Part shown: in pieces, positions 1 to 9,576 of the stretch
Numbering within the stretch: position 1 is the stretch's first letter
Layout: every line of letters begins with the position of its first letter
NCBI RefSeq assembly: GCF_002300555.2
Contig: NZ_NTHN02000013.1
Span: 33,520-97,519, forward strand
Origin: Alloyangia mangrovi
GTDB taxonomy: Bacteria; Pseudomonadota; Alphaproteobacteria; Rhodobacterales; Rhodobacteraceae
Direction of reading: 5' to 3'
DNA length: 64,000 bases
Notes under the pieces: generated by a model
Told to the model about the DNA's origin: nothing
What the model saw: the letters and a program-made list of their open reading frames with translations, nothing else
Database searches by the model: none
Made by a program: the position numbers and the translations under genes

Positions 1-145
1 AGGCGGCCAGCCCGCCGCCGACAAAATGCTCCCAGCCGCCGGAATAGAGGTGCGCGACCGGCAGGCCCGCGCTGTCGTCGAAAAAGACCGGCCCCGCCGT
101 GCCCACCGACGGCACCAGCGCCAGAAGAGCTGCCGCCCGCCTCAT
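1..145 (-). CDS. CRTAC1/FG-GAP-like secreted protein, N-terminal fragment
   Basis: Only the first 48 codons lie in the window; the gene continues beyond base 1. The ATG overlaps the stop codon of the ROK regulator by four bases (ATGA, 142-145), so the two are probably translationally coupled. The start MRRAAALLALVPSVGTAGPV looks like a cleavable signal peptide. The following residues, with FFDDSAGLP, HLYSGGWEHFVGGG and a run into LAA, match the opening of CRTAC1/VCBS-type beta-propeller proteins, which bind calcium through FG-GAP repeats and are exported. The repeats themselves are outside the window, so the family call rests on this short N-terminus. Its link to xylose metabolism is unclear and may be only positional. 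Confidence 0.6.
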   Translation of the reverse strand, partial: MRRAAALLALVPSVGTAGPVFFDDSAGLPVAHLYSGGWEHFVGGGLAA

Positions 146-1422
146 TGCGCTGCCATCTCGCGGCCCGCGCCGAGCATCTGCTCGGTCAGCGTCTCAAGTG
201 CCAGCGCCGCCGCGCCGCGTGCCCAGACCATGTCGCCCCAGGCGTGGATCTCGACCTTCGGCGCCCCGCGGCCGGTTTCGATCATCATCGTCTTCATCTC
301 GGTCAGCGTGCCCTCGGCATAGAGGTAATCGTAGCGCATCCGTTCGCCCGACAGGATAATGAGCTGCGGATCAAAGAGGTTGGTGACATTGGCCAGCGCC
401 AACGACAGGTAGCGCCCGGCGCGGCGGAAGATCGAATGCGCCGCCGGGTTGCCGGCCTTGGCCTGGCTGAAGAGGCTTTCCAGAAGCGCCCGCACCGAGC
501 GGGTTTCAAGGTCCGGCAGGTTCAGCGCCGTGCGCGCCTCGCGGACCAGCGCGTAGTCGGCGACATAGGCCTCGAGACAGCCGCGCTGTCCGCAGCGGCA
601 GAGCGCCCCGTCGAGATGCACCTTCATGTGGCCCAGTTCCATCCCCATGCCATGGGCGCCGCGATAGAGCCGGTGGTTCATGACGAACCCCATGCCGACG
701 CCATGCTCGATGGTGACCACGGCAAAGTTCGACATGGTCCGCCCCGCCCCGAACCAGAGTTCGGCGAGGGTCACGAGGTTGGCGTCATTGTCGATATGCA
801 CCGGCAGGCCAAGCCGCTGCGAGAGCGCCGGGCTGAGGTCGGTATCGCGCAGATCGAGGATCGGCGACCAGCGCACCAGCCCGGTCTCGGCATCGACGAA
901 GCCCGGCACCCCGAGCCCGAGCCCGCGCAGCGACCCCGCCTCGACCCCGGCCGCACCGCAGACCTCGCGCATGAGCGCCTCGGTCACCTCGCCGACCGCC
1001 TGCACCGACAGCTGCCCCGGGGTGCGCGGCATGGAGGCGGTGGCGATCACCCGGCCCGAGAGGTCGGCAAGAACCGCGGTATGATGGATGTCCGAGAGTT
1101 TCATCCCCATGACGTGATGCACGCCGGGCCGGACCTGCAGCGCCACTGCGGGGCGCCCGCGCCCGCTGTCCCCGACCCGCGCCGCCTGTACTTCCTCGAG
1201 GAAGCCGGTCTCGATCAACTCGGAGGTGATCGTGGTGACCGAGGCGGGGCTGACCCGAAGGTCCTTGGCCACCTGCACCCGCGGCACCCGCCCGAGCGCG
1301 CGCACATGCTCGAAAACCTGCTGGCGCAGCGGGCGCAGCGCCGAGTCCGGGGACTGGAGGAGGGGGCCGCAGCCGATGATTTCCGCCTCGTCGTTCATGT
1401 CGCTGGGACGCCCCGAATTCAT
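142..1422 (-). CDS. xylR: ROK-family transcriptional regulator, probable xylose repressor
   Basis: This 426-residue protein has the ROK layout: an N-terminal winged helix-turn-helix at about residues 30-80 (QVAKDLRVSPASVTTITSEL), then a sugar-kinase-like ROK domain. The zinc-binding ROK signature CRCGQRGCLEAY is intact at about 275-286. ROK repressors of this form usually sense a sugar or its phosphate. Placement divergent from xylFHGA makes xylose the likely effector and this the cluster repressor; that is inference. The start at 1422 gives a full-length protein with a weak purine-rich RBS; an ATG eight codons in is the alternative. A perfect 7-1-7 palindrome lies only 16 bp upstream of the start codon, which fits autoregulation. 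Confidence 0.88.
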   Translation of the reverse strand: MNSGRPSDMNDEAEIIGCGPLLQSPDSALRPLRQQVFEHVRALGRVPRVQVAKDLRVSPASVTTITSELIETGFLEEVQAARVGDSGRGRPAVALQVRPGVHHVMGMKLSDIHHTAVLADLSGRVIATASMPRTPGQLSVQAVGEVTEALMREVCGAAGVEAGSLRGLGLGVPGFVDAETGLVRWSPILDLRDTDLSPALSQRLGLPVHIDNDANLVTLAELWFGAGRTMSNFAVVTIEHGVGMGFVMNHRLYRGAHGMGMELGHMKVHLDGALCRCGQRGCLEAYVADYALVREARTALNLPDLETRSVRALLESLFSQAKAGNPAAHSIFRRAGRYLSLALANVTNLFDPQLIILSGERMRYDYLYAEGTLTEMKTMMIETGRGAPKVEIHAWGDMVWARGAAALALETLTEQMLGAGREMAAQ

Positions 1423-1437
1423 TTATTCCAAAAACAA

Positions 1438-1452
1438 ATTTCAGCCTGAAAT
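1438..1452. promoter_or_regulatory. Candidate XylR operator 1 (7-1-7 palindrome)
   Basis: ATTTCAG-C-CTGAAAT is a perfect inverted repeat just upstream of the ROK gene start. Its core TCAGCCTGA recurs, as its reverse complement TCAGGCTGA, at 1561-1569 near the xylF promoter. Two matching copies at the two ends of a divergent promoter suggest the binding site of the neighbouring regulator. The assignment is inference. Confidence 0.5.
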
Positions 1453-1538
1453 CCACACCCAGGCCACATGAAGGGCACAAGGTCAGGAGTTATGGCCGAA
1501 ATTTGCCCTATCCAGCAATATGCGCGGCCAAATTTAAT

Positions 1539-1569
1539 TTGACAACTGAATTTAAGAGGCTCAGGCTGA
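1539..1569 (+). promoter_or_regulatory. Candidate xylF promoter and operator 2
   Basis: TTGACA at 1539-1544 is a perfect -35 hexamer inside an AT-rich stretch. Seventeen bases downstream there is no good -10, which would suit an activated or weak promoter. The palindromic TCAGGCTGA at 1561-1569 covers the -10 region, where a bound repressor would block RNA polymerase. A strong RBS (GGGAGGA, about 1614-1620) precedes xylF. Confidence 0.4.
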
Positions 1570-1624
1570 CCTAGCGTCGAGGGAGAACGACGCACGCCCC
1601 ACCGGGGCACCTAGGGAGGAAAAC

Positions 1625-2644
1625 ATGTATAAGACCTTGCTGGCCTCTGCGGCCATCACACTCGGGCTTGCCGTAACGGCATCCGCCCAGACCGTTGGCG
1701 TGTCCTGGTCAAACTTCCAGGAGGAGCGCTGGAAGACCGACGAGGCCGCGATCAAGTCGGCTCTGGAAGCCGCGGGCGCGAGCTATGTCTCGGCCGACGC
1801 GCAATCCTCGTCCTCGAAGCAGCTGTCGGACGTCGAGTCGCTGATGGCGCAGGGGGTGGACGCGCTGATCATCCTCGCGCAGGACACCCAGGCCATCATC
1901 CCCGCGGTCGAGGCCGCCGCCAACGAGGGCGTGCCGGTGATCGCCTATGACCGCCTGATCGAGGACAGCCGCGCCTTCTACCTGACCTTCGACAACGTCG
2001 AGGTCGGCCGGATGCAGGCCCGCGCGGTGCTCGATGCGGCGCCCGAGGGCAACTACGTGATGATCAAGGGCTCGCCCACCGATCCCAACGCCGATTTCCT
2101 GCGCGGCGGCCAGCAAGAGGTGCTGCAGGAGGCCATCGACAGCGGCAAGATCACCATCGTCGGCGAGGCCTATACAGACGGCTGGCTGCCCGCCAACGCG
2201 CAGCGCAACATGGAACAGATCCTGACCGCCAACGACAACAAGGTCGACGCGGTGGTCGCCTCGAACGATGGCACCGCCGGCGGCGCCGTGGCGGCGCTGA
2301 CCGCGCAGGGGCTCGACGGCATCCCGGTCTCAGGCCAGGACGGCGACCACGCCGCGCTGAACCGCGTGGCCCGCGGCACCCAGACCGTCTCGGTGTGGAA
2401 GGACGCGCGCGAGCTGGGCAAGGCGGCGGGCGAGATCGCCGTGCAGCTGGCCGGCGACACCATGGCCAGCGACATCGAGGGCGCGGCGGAATGGACCTCC
2501 CCGGCAGGCACCACGCTCTGGGCCAAGTTCCTCGAGCCGGTGCCGATCACCAAGGACAACCTCGAGACCGTGGTCGACGCGGGCTGGATCAGCAAGGACG
2601 CGCTGTGCCAGGGCGTCTCGGGCGGCCCCGCCCCCTGCAACTGA
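1625..2644 (+). CDS. xylF: D-xylose ABC transporter substrate-binding protein
   Basis: Periplasmic binding protein that delivers D-xylose to the XylHG membrane complex. The 339-residue product starts with a signal peptide ([21 protein letters not shown], cut before QTVGVSW) followed by the two-lobe type-1 periplasmic fold typical of XylF/RbsB proteins. Characteristic stretches are [14 protein letters not shown] and [13 protein letters not shown] in the first lobe and [17 protein letters not shown] plus [10 protein letters not shown] in the second. Length and domain order match XylF. It is the first gene of xylFHGA, has a strong RBS, and is followed by a stem-loop that could raise its mRNA level relative to the permease genes. 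Confidence 0.93.
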   Translation: MYKTLLASAAITLGLAVTASAQTVGVSWSNFQEERWKTDEAAIKSALEAAGASYVSADAQSSSSKQLSDVESLMAQGVDALIILAQDTQAIIPAVEAAANEGVPVIAYDRLIEDSRAFYLTFDNVEVGRMQARAVLDAAPEGNYVMIKGSPTDPNADFLRGGQQEVLQEAIDSGKITIVGEAYTDGWLPANAQRNMEQILTANDNKVDAVVASNDGTAGGAVAALTAQGLDGIPVSGQDGDHAALNRVARGTQTVSVWKDARELGKAAGEIAVQLAGDTMASDIEGAAEWTSPAGTTLWAKFLEPVPITKDNLETVVDAGWISKDALCQGVSGGPAPCN

Positions 2645-2671
2645 TCGCGGCGCACGGCCGAAAGACACGCT

Positions 2672-2701
2672 CCCCGCCGCCTGATCACAGGTGCGGCGGG
2701 G
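2672..2701 (+). promoter_or_regulatory. Intercistronic stem-loop after xylF
   Basis: CCCCGCCGC (2672-2680) and GCGGCGGGG (2693-2701) form a perfect 9-bp stem with a 12-nt loop. No T-run follows, so it is better read as an mRNA-stabilising or attenuating hairpin than as a terminator. It lies between the binding-protein gene and the permease gene. Confidence 0.6.
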
Positions 2702-2741
2702 CGCTCCACGCAACGCATCTCTTCAATCCCCCGAGGTCACC

Positions 2742-4034
2742 ATGGCAGAGGCGAACGCCTCCGGCGCAGGGGCCGGCCGCAGGAACATCTTCAAGACCCT
2801 GGAATTCGACACCCGCCTGCTTGGCATGGTCGGCGCGTTCATCCTGGTCTGCATCGTGTTCAACGTCCTAACGGACGGCCGCTTCCTCACCCCGCGCAAT
2901 ATCTTCAACTTGACGATCCAGACGGTCAGCGTGGCGATCATGGCCACGGGCATGGTCTTCGTCATCGTCACCCGCAACATTGACCTCAGCGTCGGCGCGC
3001 TGCTCGCCACCTGCTCGGCGATGATGGCGATCACCCAGACAAAGCTGCTGCCCGGCCTCGGGCTGGACTACGGCAACCCGGTGATCGCGCCGCTGGCGAT
3101 CATTGTCGGGCTGCTCACCGGAGGGATCATCGGCGCTTTCCAGGGCTGGATCGTCGGCTATCTGACCGTGCCCGCCTTCATCGTCACGCTCGGCGGGCTG
3201 CTGGTCTGGCGCAACGTCGCCTGGTACCTCACCAGCGGACAGACCATCGGCCCACTCGACGACACCTTCCAGACCCTCGGCGGCATCGGCGGCACGCTCG
3301 GCGTCACCGGCAGCTGGATCTTCGGCGTGCTTGCCACGCTGGTCGCCTGGGCCGCCATCGCGCAGGCCCGCAAGGCGCGGATCAACCACGAGTTCCCGGT
3401 CAAGCCGGTCTGGGCCGAAGGCGTGCTCATGGCGCTCTCGGCGGCGGCGATCCTCGGCTTCGTGGCCATCCTCAATGCCTATGAGGTGCCGACCCGGGTG
3501 CTGCGGCGCTCCTTCGAGGCGCGCGGCGAGACCATGCCCGAAGGGTTCAGCGCGGGCTACGGCATCCCCTACTCGGTGCTGCTGCTGATCGCCGTGGCGG
3601 TGGTGATGACCATGGTCGCCCGCCGCACGCGGCTCGGCCGCTACATCTTCGCCACCGGCGGCAACCCCGAGGCGGCGGAGCTTTCCGGCATCAACACCCG
3701 CCTGCTGACGGTCAAGGTCTTCGCGGTGATGGGCGTGCTCTGCGCGCTCGCCGGCATGGTCGCCTCGGCCCGCCTGTCGTTCCACTCCAACGACATCGGC
3801 ACGCTCGACGAGCTGCGCGTTATCGCCGCGGCGGTGATCGGCGGCACCGCGCTGGCGGGCGGCATCGGCACGATCTATGGCGCCATCCTCGGCGCGCTGA
3901 TCATGCAGTCGCTGCAATCGGGCATGGCAATGGTCGGCGTTGATGCGCCGTTCCAGAACATCGTCGTCGGCATCGTGCTGGTGTTCGCCGTGCTGATCGA
4001 CATCCTCTACCGCAAGCGCACGGGAGACGCGTGA
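2742..4034 (+). CDS. xylH: Xylose ABC transporter permease
   Basis: Integral membrane channel subunit of the xylose importer, about 430 residues with roughly ten to eleven hydrophobic segments, of the BPD_transp_2 (RbsC/XylH) family. Diagnostic stretches are [14 protein letters not shown] near the second segment, [13 protein letters not shown] in the cytoplasmic loop that contacts the ATPase, and the end [17 protein letters not shown]. The start at 2742 is preferred over an in-frame one at 2691, because GAGGT lies just before it and the earlier start falls inside the stem-loop. The stop overlaps the next start (TGATG at 4032-4036), so xylG is translationally coupled. Confidence 0.92.
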   Translation: MAEANASGAGAGRRNIFKTLEFDTRLLGMVGAFILVCIVFNVLTDGRFLTPRNIFNLTIQTVSVAIMATGMVFVIVTRNIDLSVGALLATCSAMMAITQTKLLPGLGLDYGNPVIAPLAIIVGLLTGGIIGAFQGWIVGYLTVPAFIVTLGGLLVWRNVAWYLTSGQTIGPLDDTFQTLGGIGGTLGVTGSWIFGVLATLVAWAAIAQARKARINHEFPVKPVWAEGVLMALSAAAILGFVAILNAYEVPTRVLRRSFEARGETMPEGFSAGYGIPYSVLLLIAVAVVMTMVARRTRLGRYIFATGGNPEAAELSGINTRLLTVKVFAVMGVLCALAGMVASARLSFHSNDIGTLDELRVIAAAVIGGTALAGGIGTIYGAILGALIMQSLQSGMAMVGVDAPFQNIVVGIVLVFAVLIDILYRKRTGDA

Positions 4035-4789
4035 TGGCTGACAGAACCGGACCTCCGCTGGTCGAGATGCGCGACGTCTCGGTCTCTTTCGGCGGCATCA
4101 AGGCGGTCGATCACGTCACCGTCGATCTCTACCCCGGCGAGGTGGTCGGCCTGCTCGGCCACAACGGCGCGGGCAAGTCGACGCTGATCAAGTGCCTGTC
4201 GGGCGCTTACCGGATGGACAGCGGCGAGATCCTGATCGACGGGCAAAAGGCCGAGATCCACAACCCGCGCGACGCCCGCCGCTACAACATCGAGACGATC
4301 TACCAGACGCTGGCGCTGGCGGACAATCTTGACGCCGCCTCGAACCTCTTCCTCGGGCGCGAGCTGGTGACCCCCACTGGACTGGTGGACGACGCGCAGA
4401 TGGAGGCCGAGACGCGCAAGATCATGGCCCGGCTCAACCCCAACTTCCGCAAGTTCCAGGACCCGGTGAAGGCGCTTTCGGGCGGGCAGCGGCAATCGGT
4501 GGCCATCGCCCGCGCGGTCTATTTCAACGCCCGCATCCTGATCATGGACGAGCCCACCGCCGCGCTCGGCCCGCAGGAGACGCAGATGGTCGCCGAGTTG
4601 ATCGAGCAACTCAAGGCGCAGGGCCTCGGCATCTTCCTTATCGAGCACGACATCCACAATGTGATGAAGCTCTGCGACCGCGCCTCGGTGATGAAGAACG
4701 GCCAACTCGTCGGCACGGTCAACGTCGACGAGGTCACCGACGAGGACATCCTCGGGATGATCATCCTCGGAAAGCATCCGCACCGCTGA
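4034..4789 (+). CDS. xylG: Xylose ABC transporter ATP-binding protein, single-domain type
   Basis: ATPase that powers the XylFH importer. It has all nucleotide-binding motifs once: Walker [10 protein letters not shown], signature [14 protein letters not shown], Walker [12 protein letters not shown] and the H-loop IFLIEHD. Enterobacterial XylG carries two such domains (about 510 residues); this 251-residue protein carries one, like the FrcA-type ATPases of alphaproteobacteria, so a homodimer is expected. A GTG at 4031 is possible, but the ATG at 4034 makes the usual TGATG coupling with xylH. Gene order and coupling support xylose as substrate; another pentose is the alternative. Confidence 0.9.
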   Translation: MADRTGPPLVEMRDVSVSFGGIKAVDHVTVDLYPGEVVGLLGHNGAGKSTLIKCLSGAYRMDSGEILIDGQKAEIHNPRDARRYNIETIYQTLALADNLDAASNLFLGRELVTPTGLVDDAQMEAETRKIMARLNPNFRKFQDPVKALSGGQRQSVAIARAVYFNARILIMDEPTAALGPQETQMVAELIEQLKAQGLGIFLIEHDIHNVMKLCDRASVMKNGQLVGTVNVDEVTDEDILGMIILGKHPHR

Positions 4790-4830
4790 ACCGCATTTCC
4801 AAGGGCACCCCTTCTCACTGCGAGGCACTC

Positions 4831-6129
4831 ATGACGAGCTTCTTCGGAGACATCCCGAAACTCACCTACCAGCCGGAAGGGGGCAGCGAGTTTGCCTTCC
4901 GCCACTACAACCCCGACGAGATCGTTATGGGCAAGAGGCTGGAGGATCATCTGCGGTTTGCCATCGCCTATTGGCACAGCTTTGCCTGGGAGGGCGGCGA
5001 TCCTTTCGGCGGGCGCACCTTCGACCGGCCGTGGTTCGGCTCTGAGATGGAGAGGGCCAAGATGAAGGCCGACGTGGCCTTCGAGATGTTCGACCTGCTG
5101 GACGTGCCCTTCTTCTGCTTCCACGACGCCGACGTGCGCCCCGAGGGCGCGGATTTCGCCGAGACCACGCGCAACCTCGAGGAAATCACCGACTACTTCA
5201 CCCAGAAGATGGAGGGCTCGAAGACCCGCCTGCTCTGGGGCACGGCGAACCTCTTCACCCACCGCCGCTTCATGGCCGGTGCGGCCACGAACCCCGACCC
5301 CGAGGTCTTTGCCTGGTCCGCCGCGACGGTGAAGACCTGCATGGACGCCACCCACAAGCTCGGCGGCGAGAACTACGTGCTCTGGGGCGGACGCGAGGGC
5401 TACGAGACGCTGCTCAACACCGACCTCAAGCGCGAGGCCGAGCAGGCCGGGGCCTTCCTGTCGATGGTCGTCGACTACAAGCACAAGATCGGCTTCGAGG
5501 GCACGATCCTCATAGAGCCGAAGCCGCAGGAGCCCTCGAAGCACCAGTACGACTTCGACGTCGCCACGGTCTACGGCTTCCTCAAGCGCTTCGGGCTCGA
5601 GAACGAGGTGAAGCTGAACATAGAGCAGGGCCATGCGATCCTTGCCGGGCACAGCTTCGAGCACGAGCTGGCGCTGGCGGCCTCGCTGGGCCTCTTGGGC
5701 TCGATCGACATGAACCGCAACGACTATCAGTCGGGCTGGGACACCGACCAGTTCCCCGACAGCGTGCCCGAGGTGGCGCGGGCCTATTACGAGGTGCTCA
5801 AGGCGGGCGGTTTCACCACAGGCGGCACCAATTTCGATGCCAAGCTGCGGCGGCAATCGCTCGATCCGGAGGACCTGATCCTCGGCCACGCAGGGGCGAT
5901 GGACGTTTGCGCGCGTGGGCTGAAGGCAGCGGCGGCGCTGCTCGAGGACGGCACTCTCGAGGCGCTGCGTACCGAGCGCTACGCCGATTGGGAGACCCCC
6001 GAGAACAAGGCCCTGCTGACCTCGGACCTCGCCAGCATCGAGGCGCGGGTGCGGGATCGGGCGATCAACCCCGAGCCGCGCTCGGGGCGGCAGGAGCGGC
6101 TCGAGAACCTCTGGAACCGCTACGTGTGA
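4831..6129 (+). CDS. xylA: Xylose isomerase
   Basis: Converts D-xylose to D-xylulose in the cytoplasm, using two divalent metal ions. The 432-residue protein has the class II (long) xylose isomerase sequence: [12 protein letters not shown] carries the catalytic His and its Asp partner, [10 protein letters not shown] the sugar-binding loop, and [15 protein letters not shown] the metal-binding Glu and a conserved Lys. It ends the xylFHGA operon, 41 bp after xylG. No xylulokinase gene (xylB) is in the window, so the next step must be encoded elsewhere or left of base 1. A UUCG-capped hairpin follows the stop. Confidence 0.96.
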   Translation: MTSFFGDIPKLTYQPEGGSEFAFRHYNPDEIVMGKRLEDHLRFAIAYWHSFAWEGGDPFGGRTFDRPWFGSEMERAKMKADVAFEMFDLLDVPFFCFHDADVRPEGADFAETTRNLEEITDYFTQKMEGSKTRLLWGTANLFTHRRFMAGAATNPDPEVFAWSAATVKTCMDATHKLGGENYVLWGGREGYETLLNTDLKREAEQAGAFLSMVVDYKHKIGFEGTILIEPKPQEPSKHQYDFDVATVYGFLKRFGLENEVKLNIEQGHAILAGHSFEHELALAASLGLLGSIDMNRNDYQSGWDTDQFPDSVPEVARAYYEVLKAGGFTTGGTNFDAKLRRQSLDPEDLILGHAGAMDVCARGLKAAAALLEDGTLEALRTERYADWETPENKALLTSDLASIEARVRDRAINPEPRSGRQERLENLWNRYV

Positions 6130-6155
6130 GCTTTCGGGCCGGTGCTCCTGCGTGC

Positions 6156-6173
6156 CAGGCGCTTCGGCGCCTG
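6156..6173 (+). terminator. Hairpin with UUCG loop after xylA
   Basis: CAGGCGC-TTCG-GCGCCTG is a perfect 7-bp stem closed by the very stable UUCG tetraloop, 27 bp past the xylA stop. No clear T-run follows, so it may act as a 3'-end stabiliser or a weak terminator of the xyl operon. Confidence 0.5.
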
Positions 6174-6282
6174 ACGGCGCCATACTTCCGCCGAACTGCC
6201 CTGCGAACTTCCGACTTGCGTTCGGCCTCGGGTTGCATGCCACTCTGAGGACGACACTTTTTCGCTTTCGGAGGTCACCCCG

Positions 6283-7019
6283 ATGTTCAGGTTCCCCCGC
6301 CTCGCCCCGCTGCTGATCGCCCTCGCCGCGCCACTTTCGGCGCAGGTTCCGGCGGTCGATCTCGACGCCGCCGCGCGCAGCCCCGCCTTCCGCTGGCCGG
6401 TGCGTCCGGGCTGGCCCAGCCGTCCGGATCTTCCGAACCGTCCCGGCTGGCCCGGTGGTCCCGGCTGGGGAGGTGACTGGGCGCCGGGCTGGGGCGGCTA
6501 CGGCGGGCTGGGCGTCTCCATCGACCTCGGCACCCGCGTGCCCGGCGCCGACGGCTCGGTGCGCGAGCCGGTGATGACCCTCGAGCGCGACAGCCCCGCC
6601 CGCACCAAGCGGATCCGCAATTCGCCCGCGCCCCGGCGGGCAGCGCGCCGCAAAGCGCCTCTCCCCGCCTCAGCCAGCCACCCATCGTCGAGCGCGCCCC
6701 CGCCACCGCGGCCCCCGCCCTGCCCGGGCAGGCGCAGCAGGGTATCGGCGAGCTCAACGGCGGCGGCACGGCGCTGGGACAGGTGCTCAGCTCGGACGGC
6801 GAGAATTACGTGCTGCTGCTCACCCTGCCCGAGAGCCGCATCACCTGCCTCGGCCAGCTCGACGGGCCACCCGCGCTCTTCCCGAGCATGGGTTCGGCGC
6901 TGGCCTGCACCGACGGCGCTCAGGGCAACGCGCTCTTTGCCACTCCCGAGGAGGGCAGCGGCAGCAGCGCCAGCTTCACCCTCGACGGCGGGCGCGGCGG
7001 CTACCTGGTCTTTCCCTGA
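6283..7019 (+). CDS. Secreted Pro/Gly-rich hypothetical protein, frameshifted
   Basis: I do not recognise the family. The frame opening at 6283 encodes a signal peptide ([20 protein letters not shown]) and a Trp/Pro/Gly-rich segment with repeated RPGWP-like units. Protein-like coding then moves to another frame: from about 6620 to the stop at 7019 the third frame reads sensibly ([20 protein letters not shown], then [11 protein letters not shown] and a Cys further on, ending GGYLVFP). Joining the two needs one missing base between about 6590 and 6650. There is no long homopolymer there. The two cysteines in the C-terminal part could form a disulfide in the periplasm. Either a sequencing deletion or a decayed gene is possible. 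Confidence 0.5.
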
Positions 7020-7184
7020 CCCGCGCTCCCCACGCCCAAGCCAGCCCCGACGCGGCGGTCATTCCTTGGGCACTTGCCGCTTTGGTCCGCGGATTTCCGG
7101 GGATTTCCGTGGCCGCATCGCCCACCTCCGTTGCAAGCCCTCGGCCCGGCGCAGAGTGAGGGCACAGCAGCAGCCAGAGCCGTC

Positions 7185-8654
7185 ATGTCCCGCCAGAAAT
7201 TCGACCTCCTCTCCTTCACCGGCAAGATGCGCATCCTCCACCTGACGTGGATCGCCTTCTTCCTGACCTTCGTCGTCTGGTTCAACCTCGCGCCGATGCT
7301 GCAGGCACTCCGCAACAGCCTCGGGCTCGACCAGGCTCAGGTGACGACACTCCTCGTGCTCAATGTCGCGCTGACCATTCCCGCGCGGATCGTGATCGGC
7401 GCGCTGACCGACCTCTGGGGGCCGCGGCGGGTCTACTCGGGGCTGCTCATCGTCTCAGCGCTCCCCTGCTTCGCCTTTGCCATGGCCGACAGCTTTACCC
7501 AGCTCGCGCTGGCGCGCTTGGCCATCGGCTTCATCGGCGCGGGCTTCGTCATCGGCATTCGCATGATCTCGGAGTGGTTCCCCACAGAAGAGCTGGGCAC
7601 GGCCCAGGGCATCTACGGCGGCTGGGGCAACTTCGGCTCGGCGGCGGCGGCCTTCACCCTGCCCGGCGTCGCGCTCTGGATCGGCGGCGAGGACAGCTGG
7701 CGATGGGCGATCGGGCTGACCGGCGCGCTGGCCCTGATCTACGGGGTCGTCTACCGCGCTGCGGTGCGCGACGTGCCAGAGGGCAGAACCTACTTCCGGC
7801 CAAGGACTGCCACCGCGATGCAGGTCACCTCGAAGACGGACCTGCTCCTCCTGCTGGCGATGAAGCTGCCGCTCTGCATCGCGCTCGGCGCCCTGGCCTG
7901 GCGGCTGCGCGAGGTGGAACTCCTTTCGAGCGCGGTGCTGCAGGCGGTCTGCTCCGGCCTGCTGCTGCTCTTTCTGTGCGACACGATGCTGACCCTGCGC
8001 GCCAACCGCCTGGTCCTGACCGGCGAGGTCCCCGCCCTCGAGCGCTACAGCTTCCGACAGGTGGCGATCCTAAGTACCCTCTACTTCGCCACCTTCGGCT
8101 CGGAGCTGGCGGTGGTCTCCATGCTGCCCCTGTTCTTTGCCGAGACCTTCGGCCTCTCGCCGGTGTCGGCGGGCGTGCTGGCCTCGGCCTATGCGGTCAT
8201 GAACCTCATGTCGCGGCCCGGCGGCGGCTGGCTCTCGGACCGCTTCGGCCGCCGCCCGACACTGCTGATCCTCACCGCCGGGCTGGCGGCGGGCTATGCC
8301 GCCATGGGCCTCATCGGGGCCGACTGGCCGATCTGGGGGGCGGTGGCGGTCGCCATGGCCTGCTCGGTCTTCGTACAGGCGGGCGAAGGCGCGGTCTTTG
8401 CCGTGGTGCCACTGATCAGGCGCTCGCTCACCGGGCAGATCGCCGGGATGGCCGGGGCCTACGGCAATGTCGGCGCGGTGGTCTACCTTCTCGTCTACAC
8501 ACTGGTCGACACCGCGACCTTCTTCTTCGTCATCGCGAGCACCGCGGTGCTTGGCTTTGTCGCGCTGCTTTTCCTCGAGGAGCCCAGCGGCGAGATTTCC
8601 GAGGTGGCCGCGGACGGCACGGTCACCCGGATCCGAGTGGGGCTCCGGGCCTGA
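7185..8654 (+). CDS. NarK-type MFS nitrate/nitrite transporter
   Basis: A 489-residue major facilitator carrier with twelve or more hydrophobic segments. The NarK family is supported by the nitrate-signature-like stretch GIYGGWGNFGSAAAAF in segment five and ISEWFPTEELGTAQG before it, and by a second-half loop with RPGGGWLSDRFGRR. Members move nitrate and/or nitrite across the cytoplasmic membrane. The start at 7185 is chosen because the sequence from there (MSRQKFDLLSFTGKMRIL) matches the usual family N-terminus; the upstream in-frame part is not protein-like. No nitrate or nitrite reductase genes are near, so substrate and role rest on family only. Confidence 0.8.
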   Translation: MSRQKFDLLSFTGKMRILHLTWIAFFLTFVVWFNLAPMLQALRNSLGLDQAQVTTLLVLNVALTIPARIVIGALTDLWGPRRVYSGLLIVSALPCFAFAMADSFTQLALARLAIGFIGAGFVIGIRMISEWFPTEELGTAQGIYGGWGNFGSAAAAFTLPGVALWIGGEDSWRWAIGLTGALALIYGVVYRAAVRDVPEGRTYFRPRTATAMQVTSKTDLLLLLAMKLPLCIALGALAWRLREVELLSSAVLQAVCSGLLLLFLCDTMLTLRANRLVLTGEVPALERYSFRQVAILSTLYFATFGSELAVVSMLPLFFAETFGLSPVSAGVLASAYAVMNLMSRPGGGWLSDRFGRRPTLLILTAGLAAGYAAMGLIGADWPIWGAVAVAMACSVFVQAGEGAVFAVVPLIRRSLTGQIAGMAGAYGNVGAVVYLLVYTLVDTATFFFVIASTAVLGFVALLFLEEPSGEISEVAADGTVTRIRVGLRA

Positions 8655-8682
8655 GCCTGCGACTGGCCTTCGGGCAGCAGAA

Positions 8683-9576
8683 TCAGAGCGACGAGAGCCT
8701 TTCACGGATCGACTGCACGACGAAGCGCGGCTCGGGGATCGAGGCGACATGCGGGGTGATCAGCACCCTCGGATGCGTCCAGAGCGGGTGCTCGCGCGGC
8801 AGGGGCTCGGTCTCGAAGACATCCATCGAGGCGCCCGAGAGATGCCCCGCATCGAGCAGCGCCAGAAGATCCTCCTCGACCACCTGCCCGCCACGCCCGA
8901 TCTGCACCAGCGCCGCGCCCTGCGGCAGTTTCGACAGGAGAGCCGCGTCGATCATCCCTTGCGTCGCACCGGTCAGCGGCAGCACGTTGACCAGGATGTC
9001 GGTGCGGGCGAGGAAGGCCTCCAGCCCGTCTCCATGGAAATGCTCCACCCCCGGCTCCGCCGGCTCGGGCGCCCGGCGCGCGTAGCCTGCGACCGGATAG
9101 CCCAGTCCCACCAGCGCCTTGGCGATGGCCCGCCCCATGTGACCAAAGCCCAGCACGCCGACCCGGCGATGCTCCGCAGAGAAGCCGGACGCGGCGCGCG
9201 ACCATTCCGCGTGCGCCTGCTGCGCAACGTAGCGTCCGATGTCGCGGTGATGCCAGACCACGTGGAACGTGGCGAAGGCCGCCATCTGCAGCGCCTGGTC
9301 CGCATCCTCGACCCGGAAGACCGGCACATGCGCCGGGCGCGACGGGCAGGCCATGATCGCGTCGGTCCCGGCCCCGGCGGAGAAGATCGCCTTCAGGTTG
9401 CTCATCCCCTCGAAGAGATCGTCGGGCGGCCGGAAGGTGAAGGCGAAGGTCACCTCGGATTTGTCGGCCACATCCTCGGGGCGCAGGACGGTGAGCTCCG
9501 GGGCGTGTTCGCCGAACACCGGGGGATAGAGCCGCCAGAGATCGACGCCGCTCGTCGTCGCGATGACGCCCTTCAT
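8683..9576 (-). CDS. GhrA-like glyoxylate/hydroxypyruvate reductase
   Basis: D-isomer-specific 2-hydroxyacid dehydrogenase of 297 residues, expected to reduce glyoxylate or hydroxypyruvate with NAD(P)H. The Rossmann motif is GVLGFGHMGRAIA. The catalytic triad is visible as Arg in QIGRGGQVVEE, Glu in DVFETEPLPREHPLW and His in ITPHVAS. HVVWHHRDIGRY and the overall layout resemble the GhrA subgroup (about 312 residues). It converges on the NarK gene (28-bp gap). The 291 bp upstream (9577-9867) hold no gene I can support. Confidence 0.85.
   Translation of the reverse strand: MKGVIATTSGVDLWRLYPPVFGEHAPELTVLRPEDVADKSEVTFAFTFRPPDDLFEGMSNLKAIFSAGAGTDAIMACPSRPAHVPVFRVEDADQALQMAAFATFHVVWHHRDIGRYVAQQAHAEWSRAASGFSAEHRRVGVLGFGHMGRAIAKALVGLGYPVAGYARRAPEPAEPGVEHFHGDGLEAFLARTDILVNVLPLTGATQGMIDAALLSKLPQGAALVQIGRGGQVVEEDLLALLDAGHLSGASMDVFETEPLPREHPLWTHPRVLITPHVASIPEPRFVVQSIRERLSSL

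Noticed and set aside
4519..6243. A 574-codon open frame antisense to xylA
   Set aside because: High-GC coding sequence often leaves long open antisense frames. xylA on the plus strand is certain, and the antisense product has a low-complexity composition and no domain.
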